Shown here one piece after another: positions 8,867 to 15,721 of a stretch of 64,000 nucleotides of DNA. The stretch comes from an uncultured Lachnospiraceae bacterium (GTDB lineage Bacteria > Bacillota > Clostridia > Lachnospirales > Lachnospiraceae). The stretch lies in the NCBI GenBank assembly GCA_947648875.1, contig CANSPM010000005.1, positions 46,913 to 110,912 on the forward strand. The letters run 5' to 3'. The notes under the pieces were generated by a model. That model saw nothing but the letters and a program-made list of their open reading frames with translations, did no database searches and had not been told where the DNA came from. The position numbers were made by a program, and so were the translations under genes. The stretch's first letter is position 1, and every line of letters starts with the position of its first letter.

Positions 8867-9535
8867 ATGTGGAGTTATGAACGCAGACTGCAATTTCCCG
8901 TTAACATCAAAGAGCCCAACGCCCAGCTGGCTCAGGTCATCATCTCCCAGTTCGGCGGACCCGACGGCGAACTGGCCGCCAGCATGCGTTACCTGTCCCA
9001 GAAATTCGCCACTCCTTATAAAGAAGTGGCCGGGCTGCTCAACGACATCGGCACGGAGGAGTTGGGACATCTGGAGATTATCGGCGCCATCGTCTTTCAG
9101 CTCACCCGCAACCTTTGCATGGAAGAAATCGAAAAGAGCGGCTTCGATAAGTACTATGTAGATCACACGCTGGGGATCTGGCCCCAGGCGGCCGGCGGCA
9201 TCCCCTTCAACGCCTGCGAATTTCAGTCCAAGGGGGATATTATCACGGACCTGTTCGAGGATATGGCTGCGGAACAGAAAGCCCGCAGCACCTATGACAA
9301 TATCCTGCGTCTGGTAGATGACCCGGATGTATGCGCTCCCATCCAATTCCTGCGGGAGCGGGAAATCGTCCACTTTCAGAGATTCGGTGAAGCCCTGCGC
9401 CTCACCCAGGATAAATTGGACAGCAGAAACTTCTACGCTTTCAACCCTGGCTTTGACCGTTGCAAGGATTGTGACGACACACCTTCACCCACGCCGGGAT
9501 GTGACTGTGGATGCGACTGCGGATGTGACAACTAG
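8867..9535 (+). CDS. cotJC: CotJC, manganese-catalase family spore coat protein
   Basis: 222-residue protein of the di-manganese catalase family located in the spore coat. Metal ligands are visible as E in GGPDGELAASMRY, E and H in GTEELGHLEI, and E plus H in REREIVHFQRF, so activity is plausible. It is last in the cotJ operon. The C-terminus has an unusual extension with alternating Cys, Asp and Gly (CDCGCDCGCDN type). This could bind metal or cross-link the protein into the coat; it is not part of the catalase fold. Confidence 0.95.
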   Translation: MWSYERRLQFPVNIKEPNAQLAQVIISQFGGPDGELAASMRYLSQKFATPYKEVAGLLNDIGTEELGHLEIIGAIVFQLTRNLCMEEIEKSGFDKYYVDHTLGIWPQAAGGIPFNACEFQSKGDIITDLFEDMAAEQKARSTYDNILRLVDDPDVCAPIQFLREREIVHFQRFGEALRLTQDKLDSRNFYAFNPGFDRCKDCDDTPSPTPGCDCGCDCGCDN

Positions 9536-9556
9536 CACAGGAAGAGCTTCCGAAAA

Positions 9557-9577
9557 CGGCCCACAAAAAGTGGGCCG
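9557..9577. terminator. Hairpin between convergent cotJC and prfH
   Basis: CGGCCCAC at 9557-9564 pairs with GTGGGCCG at 9570-9577 around an AAAAA loop (8-bp GC-rich stem). It lies 21 bases after the cotJC stop. There is no T-run, so it is a weak or factor-assisted terminator candidate at best. Confidence 0.5.
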
Positions 9578-9612
9578 CAGGGAAGTTCCAACTTAGGATG
9601 CAATGCCGCTTC

Positions 9613-10221
9613 CTATTGTTCCGCCTCTTTTCCTTTTCTCAAAATAAATTTTTCCCCCACATAGGTGCGCACCGGGTTTCCTCTTACAATGCGGCTATGC
9701 TCCCGCCAGGCAGCGTTTATCTGTTCCTCCTGCTGCTCCCGTTGTAACTTGGCCAGCTTCTTCCGCAATATCTCCATAGCTTTTTGCCTGTTTTGATATT
9801 GACTTCTCTCCTGGGTGGATTGGGCCGTAAGAGCGGTGGGAACATGAATGATCCGCACCCCGCTCTCCACCTTGTTCACGTTCTGCCCGCCTTTCCCGCC
9901 ACAGTGAAACTTCTCAATACGATACTCCTCTTCTGCCCCGATCTCCGCCTGATCCGGAAGAACGCTCACATCCACATACCAGTTCTTTCTCTTGTGATTT
10001 TTTCGAAACGGACTTGGACAGATCCATAATACCGTTCCCTCCAGGTTGCTCAGATCCTGTTTTGTCCGAAAACGAATAGAATCAAAACAATTCTTTTCAG
10101 CCCCTCTGGTCTCCGACAGAATCTCCAGGTCTCCGTACTCTTCCTGCAATGCCTCATACAGCTTTGCCACCGCCAGCTGACATTCGGAAGGTCCCTGCCC
10201 GGAACTGATCTGAATAATCAT
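9613..10221 (-). CDS. prfH: Peptide chain release factor homolog PrfH
   Basis: A 202-residue class I release factor paralog that keeps the peptidyl-tRNA hydrolysis domain but lacks the full stop-codon recognition domain of RF1/RF2. The catalytic loop is GGKGGQNVNKVESGVRI, with the universal GGQ. The C-terminal basic helix rich in Lys, Arg and Gln is typical for ribosome binding. I start it at 10221 because GGAGGAAAT lies just upstream. It lies 34 bases after rtcB on the same strand. Published work on rtcB2-prfH pairs (E. coli strain ATCC 25922) shows PrfH frees peptides from ribosomes cut in 16S rRNA near the decoding centre, so that RtcB2 can reseal the RNA. Confidence 0.93.
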   Translation of the reverse strand: MIIQISSGQGPSECQLAVAKLYEALQEEYGDLEILSETRGAEKNCFDSIRFRTKQDLSNLEGTVLWICPSPFRKNHKRKNWYVDVSVLPDQAEIGAEEEYRIEKFHCGGKGGQNVNKVESGVRIIHVPTALTAQSTQERSQYQNRQKAMEILRKKLAKLQREQQEEQINAAWREHSRIVRGNPVRTYVGEKFILRKGKEAEQ

Positions 10222-10255
10222 ATATTTCCTCCACATTCACATTTAAATATGCCTG

Positions 10256-11365
10256 TTACAACTTGCTTCCCGCCTTAAAATTATATACCGGCCTTAAAAT
10301 ATCCGTAATGGCAACCGTATCCCCGATCCGCTCCGCAATGTCCGCAAGAGAGCGGTAAGCAAAAGGGGCTTCATCCAATGTCTCCACTCCCACGCAACTG
10401 CTGTAGATACCTTTCATCTCTTTCTTGAAAGACGACACTGTATATTGTCTCTTTACGTCCTCCCGTTTAAGCCTCCTGCCGGAGCCGTGGGGAGCGCTGC
10501 AATTCCAATCCGGATTGCCCTTTCCGGTCCCCATAATAATTCCCTCTTTCATATTGACGGGAATGAGCACCCTCTCACCGCTCCCGGCAGAAATGGATCC
10601 CTTGTGCAGGATGCCAGCGTCATCCAGATAATTGTGCGCCACCGAAAACTGCTCCGCGACTTTCCATTTCATACCCTTAACGATCTCCCGCACTATAATA
10701 TGCCTGTTCCACTCGGCATACTGCTGGATCAGCCGTACATCCTCCACGTAGGCCTTTCTGTCTTCTCCCTCCAGATAACTCATATAGTAGGGGACTTCCC
10801 TGCCCTGTTCCTTCAGGCGGCTGTTTGCCAGTTTCGTATAGTATTCCGCCACTTCCTCTCCAAGATGCCTGCTGCCTGTATGCACCACAAGATACATACC
10901 GCCATCCTTGTCTCTGTCCAATTCTATAAAATGGTTGCCGCCTCCCAATGTGCCCAGGCTTCTCTGTGCCCTTTCCCTGGAGATATGCCTGATACAGTGA
11001 AGCTCCTCACAGGAAAACTCCTCCGCCAGCCAGTGAGCCCTGTCGCGTATGGCAAAACCCGACGGCACGTTCTCCCGTATGACTCTGTCCAGCTTCTGAA
11101 ACTCCGCATTCCCCCTGTTCAACTTCACACAGGTCATCCCGCAGCCGATATCTACCCCCAAAAGCTGGGGAATCACCCTGTCGGTCACCGTCATTGTAAG
11201 TCCGATGGGCCCCACCTTACCGGGATGAATATCCGGCATCACACAGATTCTGCTCCCCCGGGCCACCTCGTTGTCACATATCATCTTAACCTGCGCCTCC
11301 GCGTAGGGCTCCACATCCTCTGTGAATATCTTCGCCTCGGCATATATCCCTTTTACTGTTTTCAT
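10256..11365 (-). CDS. rtcB: RtcB-family RNA ligase (RtcB2-like, paired with PrfH)
   Basis: GTP- and Mn-dependent RNA ligase joining 3'-phosphate (or 2',3'-cyclic phosphate) and 5'-OH ends. The 369-residue length fits the RtcB2 branch. Motifs in order: MPDIHPGKVGPIG near 45, the metal-site GVDIGCGMTC near 74, GTLGGGNHFIEL near 140, VAHN near 250, and SAPHGSGRRLKRED near 290. The HGSGR histidine corresponds to the residue that becomes guanylylated. GAGGAG precedes the ATG. The gene is followed by prfH, and both sit behind a leader ORF and terminator (see those entries). No RNA cyclase (rtcA) or rtcR regulator is present, which sets it apart from the E. coli rtcBA type. Confidence 0.94.
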   Translation of the reverse strand: MKTVKGIYAEAKIFTEDVEPYAEAQVKMICDNEVARGSRICVMPDIHPGKVGPIGLTMTVTDRVIPQLLGVDIGCGMTCVKLNRGNAEFQKLDRVIRENVPSGFAIRDRAHWLAEEFSCEELHCIRHISRERAQRSLGTLGGGNHFIELDRDKDGGMYLVVHTGSRHLGEEVAEYYTKLANSRLKEQGREVPYYMSYLEGEDRKAYVEDVRLIQQYAEWNRHIIVREIVKGMKWKVAEQFSVAHNYLDDAGILHKGSISAGSGERVLIPVNMKEGIIMGTGKGNPDWNCSAPHGSGRRLKREDVKRQYTVSSFKKEMKGIYSSCVGVETLDEAPFAYRSLADIAERIGDTVAITDILRPVYNFKAGSKL

Positions 11366-11387
11366 ATTATTATGTCTCCTCAGATTT

Positions 11388-11489
11388 TCAAAAAAGGCAT
11401 AAAAAAAACACCATCAAAGGTGTTGTGAGAGTTGCCATGCCTTTGATTACCGTTCTTGCTGTTCTGTTTTTCAAACTTCCCTTACACAT
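11388..11489 (-). CDS. Leader ORF upstream of rtcB-prfH (33 codons)
   Basis: Short frame starting ATG TGT AAG at 11489, preceded by GGAGGG at 11496-11501 with 6-base spacing, which is as good as any gene in the window. The product would be basic at first (residues 3-16 with Lys and Arg) and hydrophobic at the end (LMVFFLCLF). It reads through the intrinsic terminator at 11401-11424 and stops at 11388, 22 bases before rtcB. The start codon itself lies in a segment that can pair with a downstream part of the leader. I regard it as a regulatory leader peptide more than a functional small protein, but the latter is not excluded. Confidence 0.6.
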   Translation of the reverse strand: MCKGSLKNRTARTVIKGMATLTTPLMVFFLCLF

Positions 11490-11501
11490 GGCAATCCCTC
11501 C
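11393..11501 (-). promoter_or_regulatory. Putative transcription attenuator of rtcB-prfH with competing stems
   Basis: Segment 1, TTGCCATG (11494-11487), contains the leader start codon and is complementary to CATGGCAA (11439-11432) in segment 2. Segment 2 also holds ATCAAAGG (11447-11440), complementary to CCTTTGAT (11420-11413) in segment 3. Segment 3 contains the left arm and loop of the terminator, and segment 4 is GGTGTT (11412-11407) plus the T-run. AAAGGCAT (11444-11437) can also pair with ATGCCTTT (11400-11393). Thus 1:2 permits the 3:4 terminator, and 2:3 prevents it. All pairings are perfect in the DNA; the regulatory behaviour is inferred. Confidence 0.6.
11401..11424 (-). terminator. 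Intrinsic terminator (attenuator) inside the rtcB leader
   Basis: On the minus strand AACACC (11424-11419), loop TTTGAT, GGTGTT (11412-11407), then a run of eight T including the last stem bases. It lies 36 bases before the rtcB start and within the leader ORF, so it must be bypassed for rtcB-prfH transcription. Confidence 0.75.
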
Positions 11502-11536
11502 TTTTCGTCAGTATACTCCCTTTTGTCAACGAATAA

Positions 11537-11565
11537 ATCATAACATAAATAAATAAGGTTGGCAA
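11537..11565 (-). promoter_or_regulatory. Sigma-A-type promoter for the rtcB-prfH leader
   Basis: TTGCCA at 11565-11560 (-35) and TATGAT at 11542-11537 (-10) with a 17-base spacer on the minus strand. Transcription would begin near 11530, about 30 bases before the leader ORF ribosome binding site. Confidence 0.65.
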
Positions 11566-11595
11566 GAGGCAGGATAAATATAATTTTACATTCTG

Positions 11596-13143
11596 TCAGG
11601 GCTTTTCATAGATCGCTTCCAGGCCATACCAGAGCGCCACATGCCCATCAATTCTTCCCGAGTCATTCTCAGGAACCTCCGTAATTTCTGTCACCCAAAG
11701 GGGGTATGCGCGCACAATATAAGGCGGTACATACACGGTCTCAAAGCTCCAGCTATTTTCTCTGTATATGTTCAGCCTTTGAAGATACTCATGCCAGTAC
11801 TGTATCCCTTCCCCCTCCACAGTCATCCGAAAAGCGCCATAGCTGACAAAAGTGGCTTTTCTGGATACTTCGTCCATTTTCAAAAAGCAGCCGAAGCCCA
11901 GCAACAACAAAGCCAGTTGTACTGCCGTCCAGTGAAAAACATTTCTTCCATGAAAGGGAATTATTTTTTCACACACCCGAACTCTGTGTGTAATCCAACC
12001 GCAAAGATAGGTTTCCAGCAACAGAAGCCCAATCATCAAAAACATTTTACAGATATTCTGATTTCTGGATATGGGCCAATAGCCAAGGGCATAAAAGCCC
12101 GGGGCAAACATGGAGGCGTACAGACAATACAGCCCTGCGGCCACCGCCAGCGGACAGCGAAACGAAAAATTTTTCACACGGCTTGTTGCCTTCAAAAGAA
12201 CCGGCAACAACAAAATCAATAGAACACATACATATACATCCACCCACGACAGCATCTGAGAAAAAGAATAGGAAAAGCACTCGCCTATTGTCCACAGAAC
12301 CCCTTTTTGCACATAGTTTGCCTGCCGCACCGCATTTCCCGGTGCCAGTATATTGACCAGAAATCCCGTCTCTCCCACCAGAAAAGGAATTGTGAACCAC
12401 AGATTACGCCTGTCCTTGCGCATCCTCCACAAAACAAAGGCAACCATCTCCAGCAAGAACAAAATCTCCGCAGTCAGCAATGCCGTCGAGAAGTTGGCGC
12501 CCGCCGCCATGAAAGCGCCTCCCGCGCATGCGCACAGCGCCGAAATCCATCCCGCCCTTTTACCTTTGCGGCGGTATAATCTCTCAAAAAACAGCACAGC
12601 AAAGCCCACTGTCAGATTAAAAAAACCCTGCATGAACACATAGTGAACCGCCGCGTTATAATAATACATCCCCGATGCAGGGGTATACATAAACACACAC
12701 TGCATCACTGTAGCCACCATGACAACGGACACGCAGGTATACATATCCAGTCCAAATAAACGACCCGCTATGGCGTACAACAGCACAGCCGTGGAAATAC
12801 CGGTCATACCAATCATCATATAGGGAACCACATGGACATACTGTTCCCCGAACGCCATGGGGGAGATGGCAAAGAAAAAAACAGAGCTGTAAGTCCCCTG
12901 CCACTTCATGTAGGTATCCGCCACCGTGGAAAAAGCTGTTTTCAGCACCTCGAACAGATTATGGGTATTCAACCAGGTGCAGTGGACATGAAAGGGAAAA
13001 CGCAGATCATCCCCCAGCCCATGGTTATAGCGCCCAATGTACAGGAGAGGCGCGATGAAGAGCAAACATCCCAGTATTGTAAAACAGCAGAACGCCTTCC
13101 GGGTTAAAAACTCCCGCTCCAGTTTTCCAAGTATTTCTCTCAT
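11596..13143 (-). CDS. Polytopic membrane protein, DUF6056-like
   Basis: 515-residue integral membrane protein started at 13143, where AAGGAG lies 7 bases upstream. After a cytosolic N-terminus and a first helix at about 20-40, an external loop has the pattern YNHGLGDDLRFPF, followed by many hydrophobic helices and a soluble C-terminal domain ending near YGLEAIYEKP. An acidic pair after the first helix is typical of GT-C-like glycosyltransferases and of the DUF6056 family found near O-antigen or cell-wall glycan genes. The assignment to DUF6056 is by pattern memory only. A second GT-C-like membrane protein lies beyond the kinase. Confidence 0.55.
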   Translation of the reverse strand: MREILGKLEREFLTRKAFCCFTILGCLLFIAPLLYIGRYNHGLGDDLRFPFHVHCTWLNTHNLFEVLKTAFSTVADTYMKWQGTYSSVFFFAISPMAFGEQYVHVVPYMMIGMTGISTAVLLYAIAGRLFGLDMYTCVSVVMVATVMQCVFMYTPASGMYYYNAAVHYVFMQGFFNLTVGFAVLFFERLYRRKGKRAGWISALCACAGGAFMAAGANFSTALLTAEILFLLEMVAFVLWRMRKDRRNLWFTIPFLVGETGFLVNILAPGNAVRQANYVQKGVLWTIGECFSYSFSQMLSWVDVYVCVLLILLLPVLLKATSRVKNFSFRCPLAVAAGLYCLYASMFAPGFYALGYWPISRNQNICKMFLMIGLLLLETYLCGWITHRVRVCEKIIPFHGRNVFHWTAVQLALLLLGFGCFLKMDEVSRKATFVSYGAFRMTVEGEGIQYWHEYLQRLNIYRENSWSFETVYVPPYIVRAYPLWVTEITEVPENDSGRIDGHVALWYGLEAIYEKP

Positions 13144-13313
13144 TCCGTATTCTCCTTTTGTTTCGGCAAATTCCAAATCCCACGTGGGAATCATAAGCGC
13201 TATCCGGCCTCCGGACTCCTTTGTCCCAGTCACCCACTGGAGAATGACTCTTACTGAGCCGCCCTTACATGCCATCATGTAACTAGATTATATACGGTTT
13301 TTGTCCCTTTCGG

Positions 13314-13331
13314 GTCTGCCGCAGGCAGACA
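13314..13331. repeat. Hairpin GTCTGCC-GCA-GGCAGAC, similar to one at 17674
   Basis: A 7-bp perfect stem in the 257-base spacer between the DUF6056-like gene and the intron remnant. A near copy, GTCTGCC-GCC-GGCAGAC, occurs at 17674-17690, with partly similar flanks. Here no T-run follows on either strand. The rest of the spacer shows a TATAAT-like box at about 13285-13290 on the minus strand without a good -35. Confidence 0.45.
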
Positions 13332-13400
13332 TCCCCCCTTTCTCTCTAGATTATTCAGAACTTCTGTTCCGTACCTGCCAATCGGTATCCCCTCCTCAAA

Positions 13401-13544
13401 TTACGCGCGTATGGGAATGCCAATCAAGTAGGGGAGATTTTTTCTCCCCTCATCTACACCGCCTGAGCCTTTATTCGCACAAACCCTTTTATATGCGGCA
13501 TTCACGTTGTCATTGGATAGTATCTTTTCTAACAGCTCTGACAT
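13401..13544 (-). pseudogene. Truncated group II intron-encoded reverse transcriptase/maturase
   Basis: From ATG at 13544 the frame gives MSELLEKILSNDNVNAAYKR followed by VCANKGSGGVD, the N-terminus typical of group II intron proteins (LLEKIL..DN.N.AYKRV.ANKGA.GVDG). Similarity stops after about residue 31; sixteen unrelated codons follow before a TAA at 13401. A full protein has about 420-600 residues with RT and maturase domains, so almost the whole gene is gone. A GGGGAGA-AAAAA-TCTCCCC hairpin lies exactly at the break. Confidence 0.85.
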
Positions 13545-14046
13545 TGCTTTGGGGGCTTTCTCCTTTCCGTTCCTTCGGATTCGCCCTAAGTTGCGCAGTA
13601 CCTGCTCATCTACGTTTTGCCTTTCCCGCTGTCAGGTATTCCATGAGGCATACATTTGACTACATGGTTACATTGTTCAGCCCTTCGCCAATACCTATTT
13701 CAGGGCTTTGTCTACTACGGCTTCTGCTGACTTCTCACAATTCGTCGTTACTATGGCCAATATCTCCGCCCGTGAGACCTCACGGGATAAGCCTGCCAGT
13801 CTTTCCTCATCTACCTGCCTGATTTATGCAAATGGGTTACGGTTGCCTTTAGGACTTCGCTGTCTTGTGCCAGCTTATCCACATGTACGCCTTATATCAG
13901 ATTTCTGTTCGTCAAGCTACGATTTCACTATCCCTTCTTCTCGCCTGTACCTCACGATACAAACCTTGGGAGTCGCTCTGGGGTTCGCCGGCTACTACGC
14001 CCCTTGTAGACTTTCACCACAGACTGACGGCATGCCCGTCATACAC
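13401..14046 (-). mobile_element. Group II intron remnant (IIC-like), 5' part only
   Basis: On the minus strand the element begins at 14046 with GTGTATGACGGG, consistent with the GUGYG-type intron start. It continues with a TGACGG-GCATG-CCGTCA stem-loop, GGTGAAAGTC, GGCGAACCCC and other domain I-like sequence, leading to the start of the intron-encoded protein at 13544. The 5' end abuts the T-run of the kinase terminator, the classic target of class IIC introns, which insert after terminator hairpins. I find no domain V or 3' splice site before 13279, so the 3' half is deleted and the intron should be immobile and unable to splice. The right limit (13401) is the end of the residual frame, not a mapped boundary. 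Plus-strand frames here are not genes. Confidence 0.82.
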
Positions 14047-14078
14047 AAAAAATCCCGCAGGAAGATATGCGGGATTTT
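14047..14078 (-). terminator. Intrinsic terminator of the kinase gene; intron target
   Basis: AAAATCCCGC and GCGGGATTTTTT form an 8-bp core stem (14051-14058 with 14069-14076) followed on the minus strand by T residues that end exactly where the intron begins. Confidence 0.9.
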
Positions 14079-14118
14079 CGCTTGTTCATAACAATGGAAT
14101 CCCAGCGGAGCATAGATT

Positions 14119-15615
14119 CTATTGTTTGTCGCTCTGAGCCCCATAGATCAGCCATGGGCTATAATATTCTTCCGTCGGAGGGTCCGGCATGGGGCTTGAC
14201 CTGTACTCGTTGGGCCGCGAGGAATAAACCTGCACGGTAAAGCGATACGCCTGATCCACCCCGCTCACCAAAAAATGAGCGTTTACCTTGATTCCGCCAT
14301 ATCCCTGCTCCCTGATTATCTCCTTGGACCAGGTATTGTTCATCACATAGGCGCCCGTCTGATCATAGAGCGTCACGTTAAAAGTATCCTTATCCTCATA
14401 TTCATCCAGATTGCTCCACACGGCAAAATACTGCCTGGTGTCGTCAATCTCAAACTCTTTCCACATCAGGCCCACAGGTGTGGGAAGCGGCGGGGCAAAT
14501 TCGCCTGTATATTCAAAGACATCCGAAATCACATAAGAACTGTCCGCATATTGAAAGCCGTCTCCAACAGCGGCTATGGAAAAGTAGTAGAAACCATTCT
14601 CTTCAAACACGGATGCTAAATTCCAACTATGCGTCTCCATTTCCCTTACGACAGGACCGCCTATTCTCACCTTTTCCTCATGATACCAGTCATCGTCCTC
14701 CGGACTGGGCGGAACGGGACTGTCTCTTCTGTACAGCCTGCACCAGAACTGTACCTCACCTCCGATACCCGACTCTGGCACATTGCCCCATGTGGCAGTG
14801 CCTGTCTCCCCGTCCCAGTGAGGATTTTCCGGAGAGGGAAGAACAGCGAGCGTACTCTCCTGCTCCCCACTGCCGGTCTGCCCTTCCTCCCATCGGACGG
14901 ATAGCAGCATACCACCCATTACAGAACCAATGCAAAAAAGAATTCCCAGAACATACAATACATCCTGTTTTGTGTGAAAAAAAGCCTGCCTTACCTGCCT
15001 CACGGACTGATAGCGCCTGTCCGGGTCCAGATTCATGCATTTGCGGATAATCTTCCTATAACGCCTTTTATGAGCCTTTTCTCCCAAGATCTGACGCAAA
15101 GTTGCTCCCAGGGCATAGATATCCGTCCTCTCATCTGTCTGGGAAAAACCGTACTGCTCCGGCGGAGCAAACCCTCTGGTGCCCAACAGCCTGGTATCCT
15201 GCTCCTGCTCCTCCTTAAGTATGCGCGCGGCGTCAAAGTCAGTCAGGTATAGCCGCCCCTCCTCCGTCAGAAGTATATTGGATGGCTTGACATCGCGGTG
15301 AATAATTCCCTTTCCATGTAAAAATATAAGCACCGAGCACAATTGCCTTACGACACTGGAAAGTTGTTTGCCGGACAATTCAGCGCTGCCACAGGTTTGC
15401 CCCTTGATATATTCCTCTAACACCGTAGTGGTATCTTCTCCCACAGTGACTTGATACAGTTTCGGCAGGCAGGGATGGGGGCTATCCTGTAACAGATGAT
15501 AAATCTGATGCCTGCCCTTCAAAATCTTTCGCACGTATATACCTTCCCTGTCCCGCACCAGATGCACCGTACTTTTCTCACTTTGCTTAATCAGTTCGAT
15601 CTCTTCGTACTCCAT
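14119..15615 (-). CDS. Membrane-anchored Ser/Thr protein kinase
   Basis: 498-residue Hanks-type kinase with an outside domain. The kinase domain spans about residues 5-215: a poorly conserved Gly-loop, a Lys in YVRKIL, the catalytic loop HRDVKPSN, DFD in place of DFG, and APPEQYG in place of APE. One hydrophobic helix at about 218-240 separates it from a 250-residue extracytoplasmic part rich in aromatic beta strands (fibronectin-III-like by eye, with YYFSIAAVGDG). There are no PASTA repeats, so this is not a PrkC-type muropeptide sensor. Neighbours on both sides are GT-C-like membrane proteins. The start at 15615 has GGGAG upstream. Confidence 0.88.
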   Translation of the reverse strand: MEYEEIELIKQSEKSTVHLVRDREGIYVRKILKGRHQIYHLLQDSPHPCLPKLYQVTVGEDTTTVLEEYIKGQTCGSAELSGKQLSSVVRQLCSVLIFLHGKGIIHRDVKPSNILLTEEGRLYLTDFDAARILKEEQEQDTRLLGTRGFAPPEQYGFSQTDERTDIYALGATLRQILGEKAHKRRYRKIIRKCMNLDPDRRYQSVRQVRQAFFHTKQDVLYVLGILFCIGSVMGGMLLSVRWEEGQTGSGEQESTLAVLPSPENPHWDGETGTATWGNVPESGIGGEVQFWCRLYRRDSPVPPSPEDDDWYHEEKVRIGGPVVREMETHSWNLASVFEENGFYYFSIAAVGDGFQYADSSYVISDVFEYTGEFAPPLPTPVGLMWKEFEIDDTRQYFAVWSNLDEYEDKDTFNVTLYDQTGAYVMNNTWSKEIIREQGYGGIKVNAHFLVSGVDQAYRFTVQVYSSRPNEYRSSPMPDPPTEEYYSPWLIYGAQSDKQ

Positions 15616-15721
15616 AGTATATGATTTACTCCCTCGGATGTATTTACGCCAATCGGGCCTTTTCTGTCATCAGTAGTCCCTTTTATTATGCCAGTACATC
15701 TCATCAAAGGCAATACTGCTT

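Noticed and set aside
13301..13822. 173-residue plus-strand frame
   Set aside because: It is antisense to the group II intron remnant; the minus strand shows intron structure and the intron protein start.
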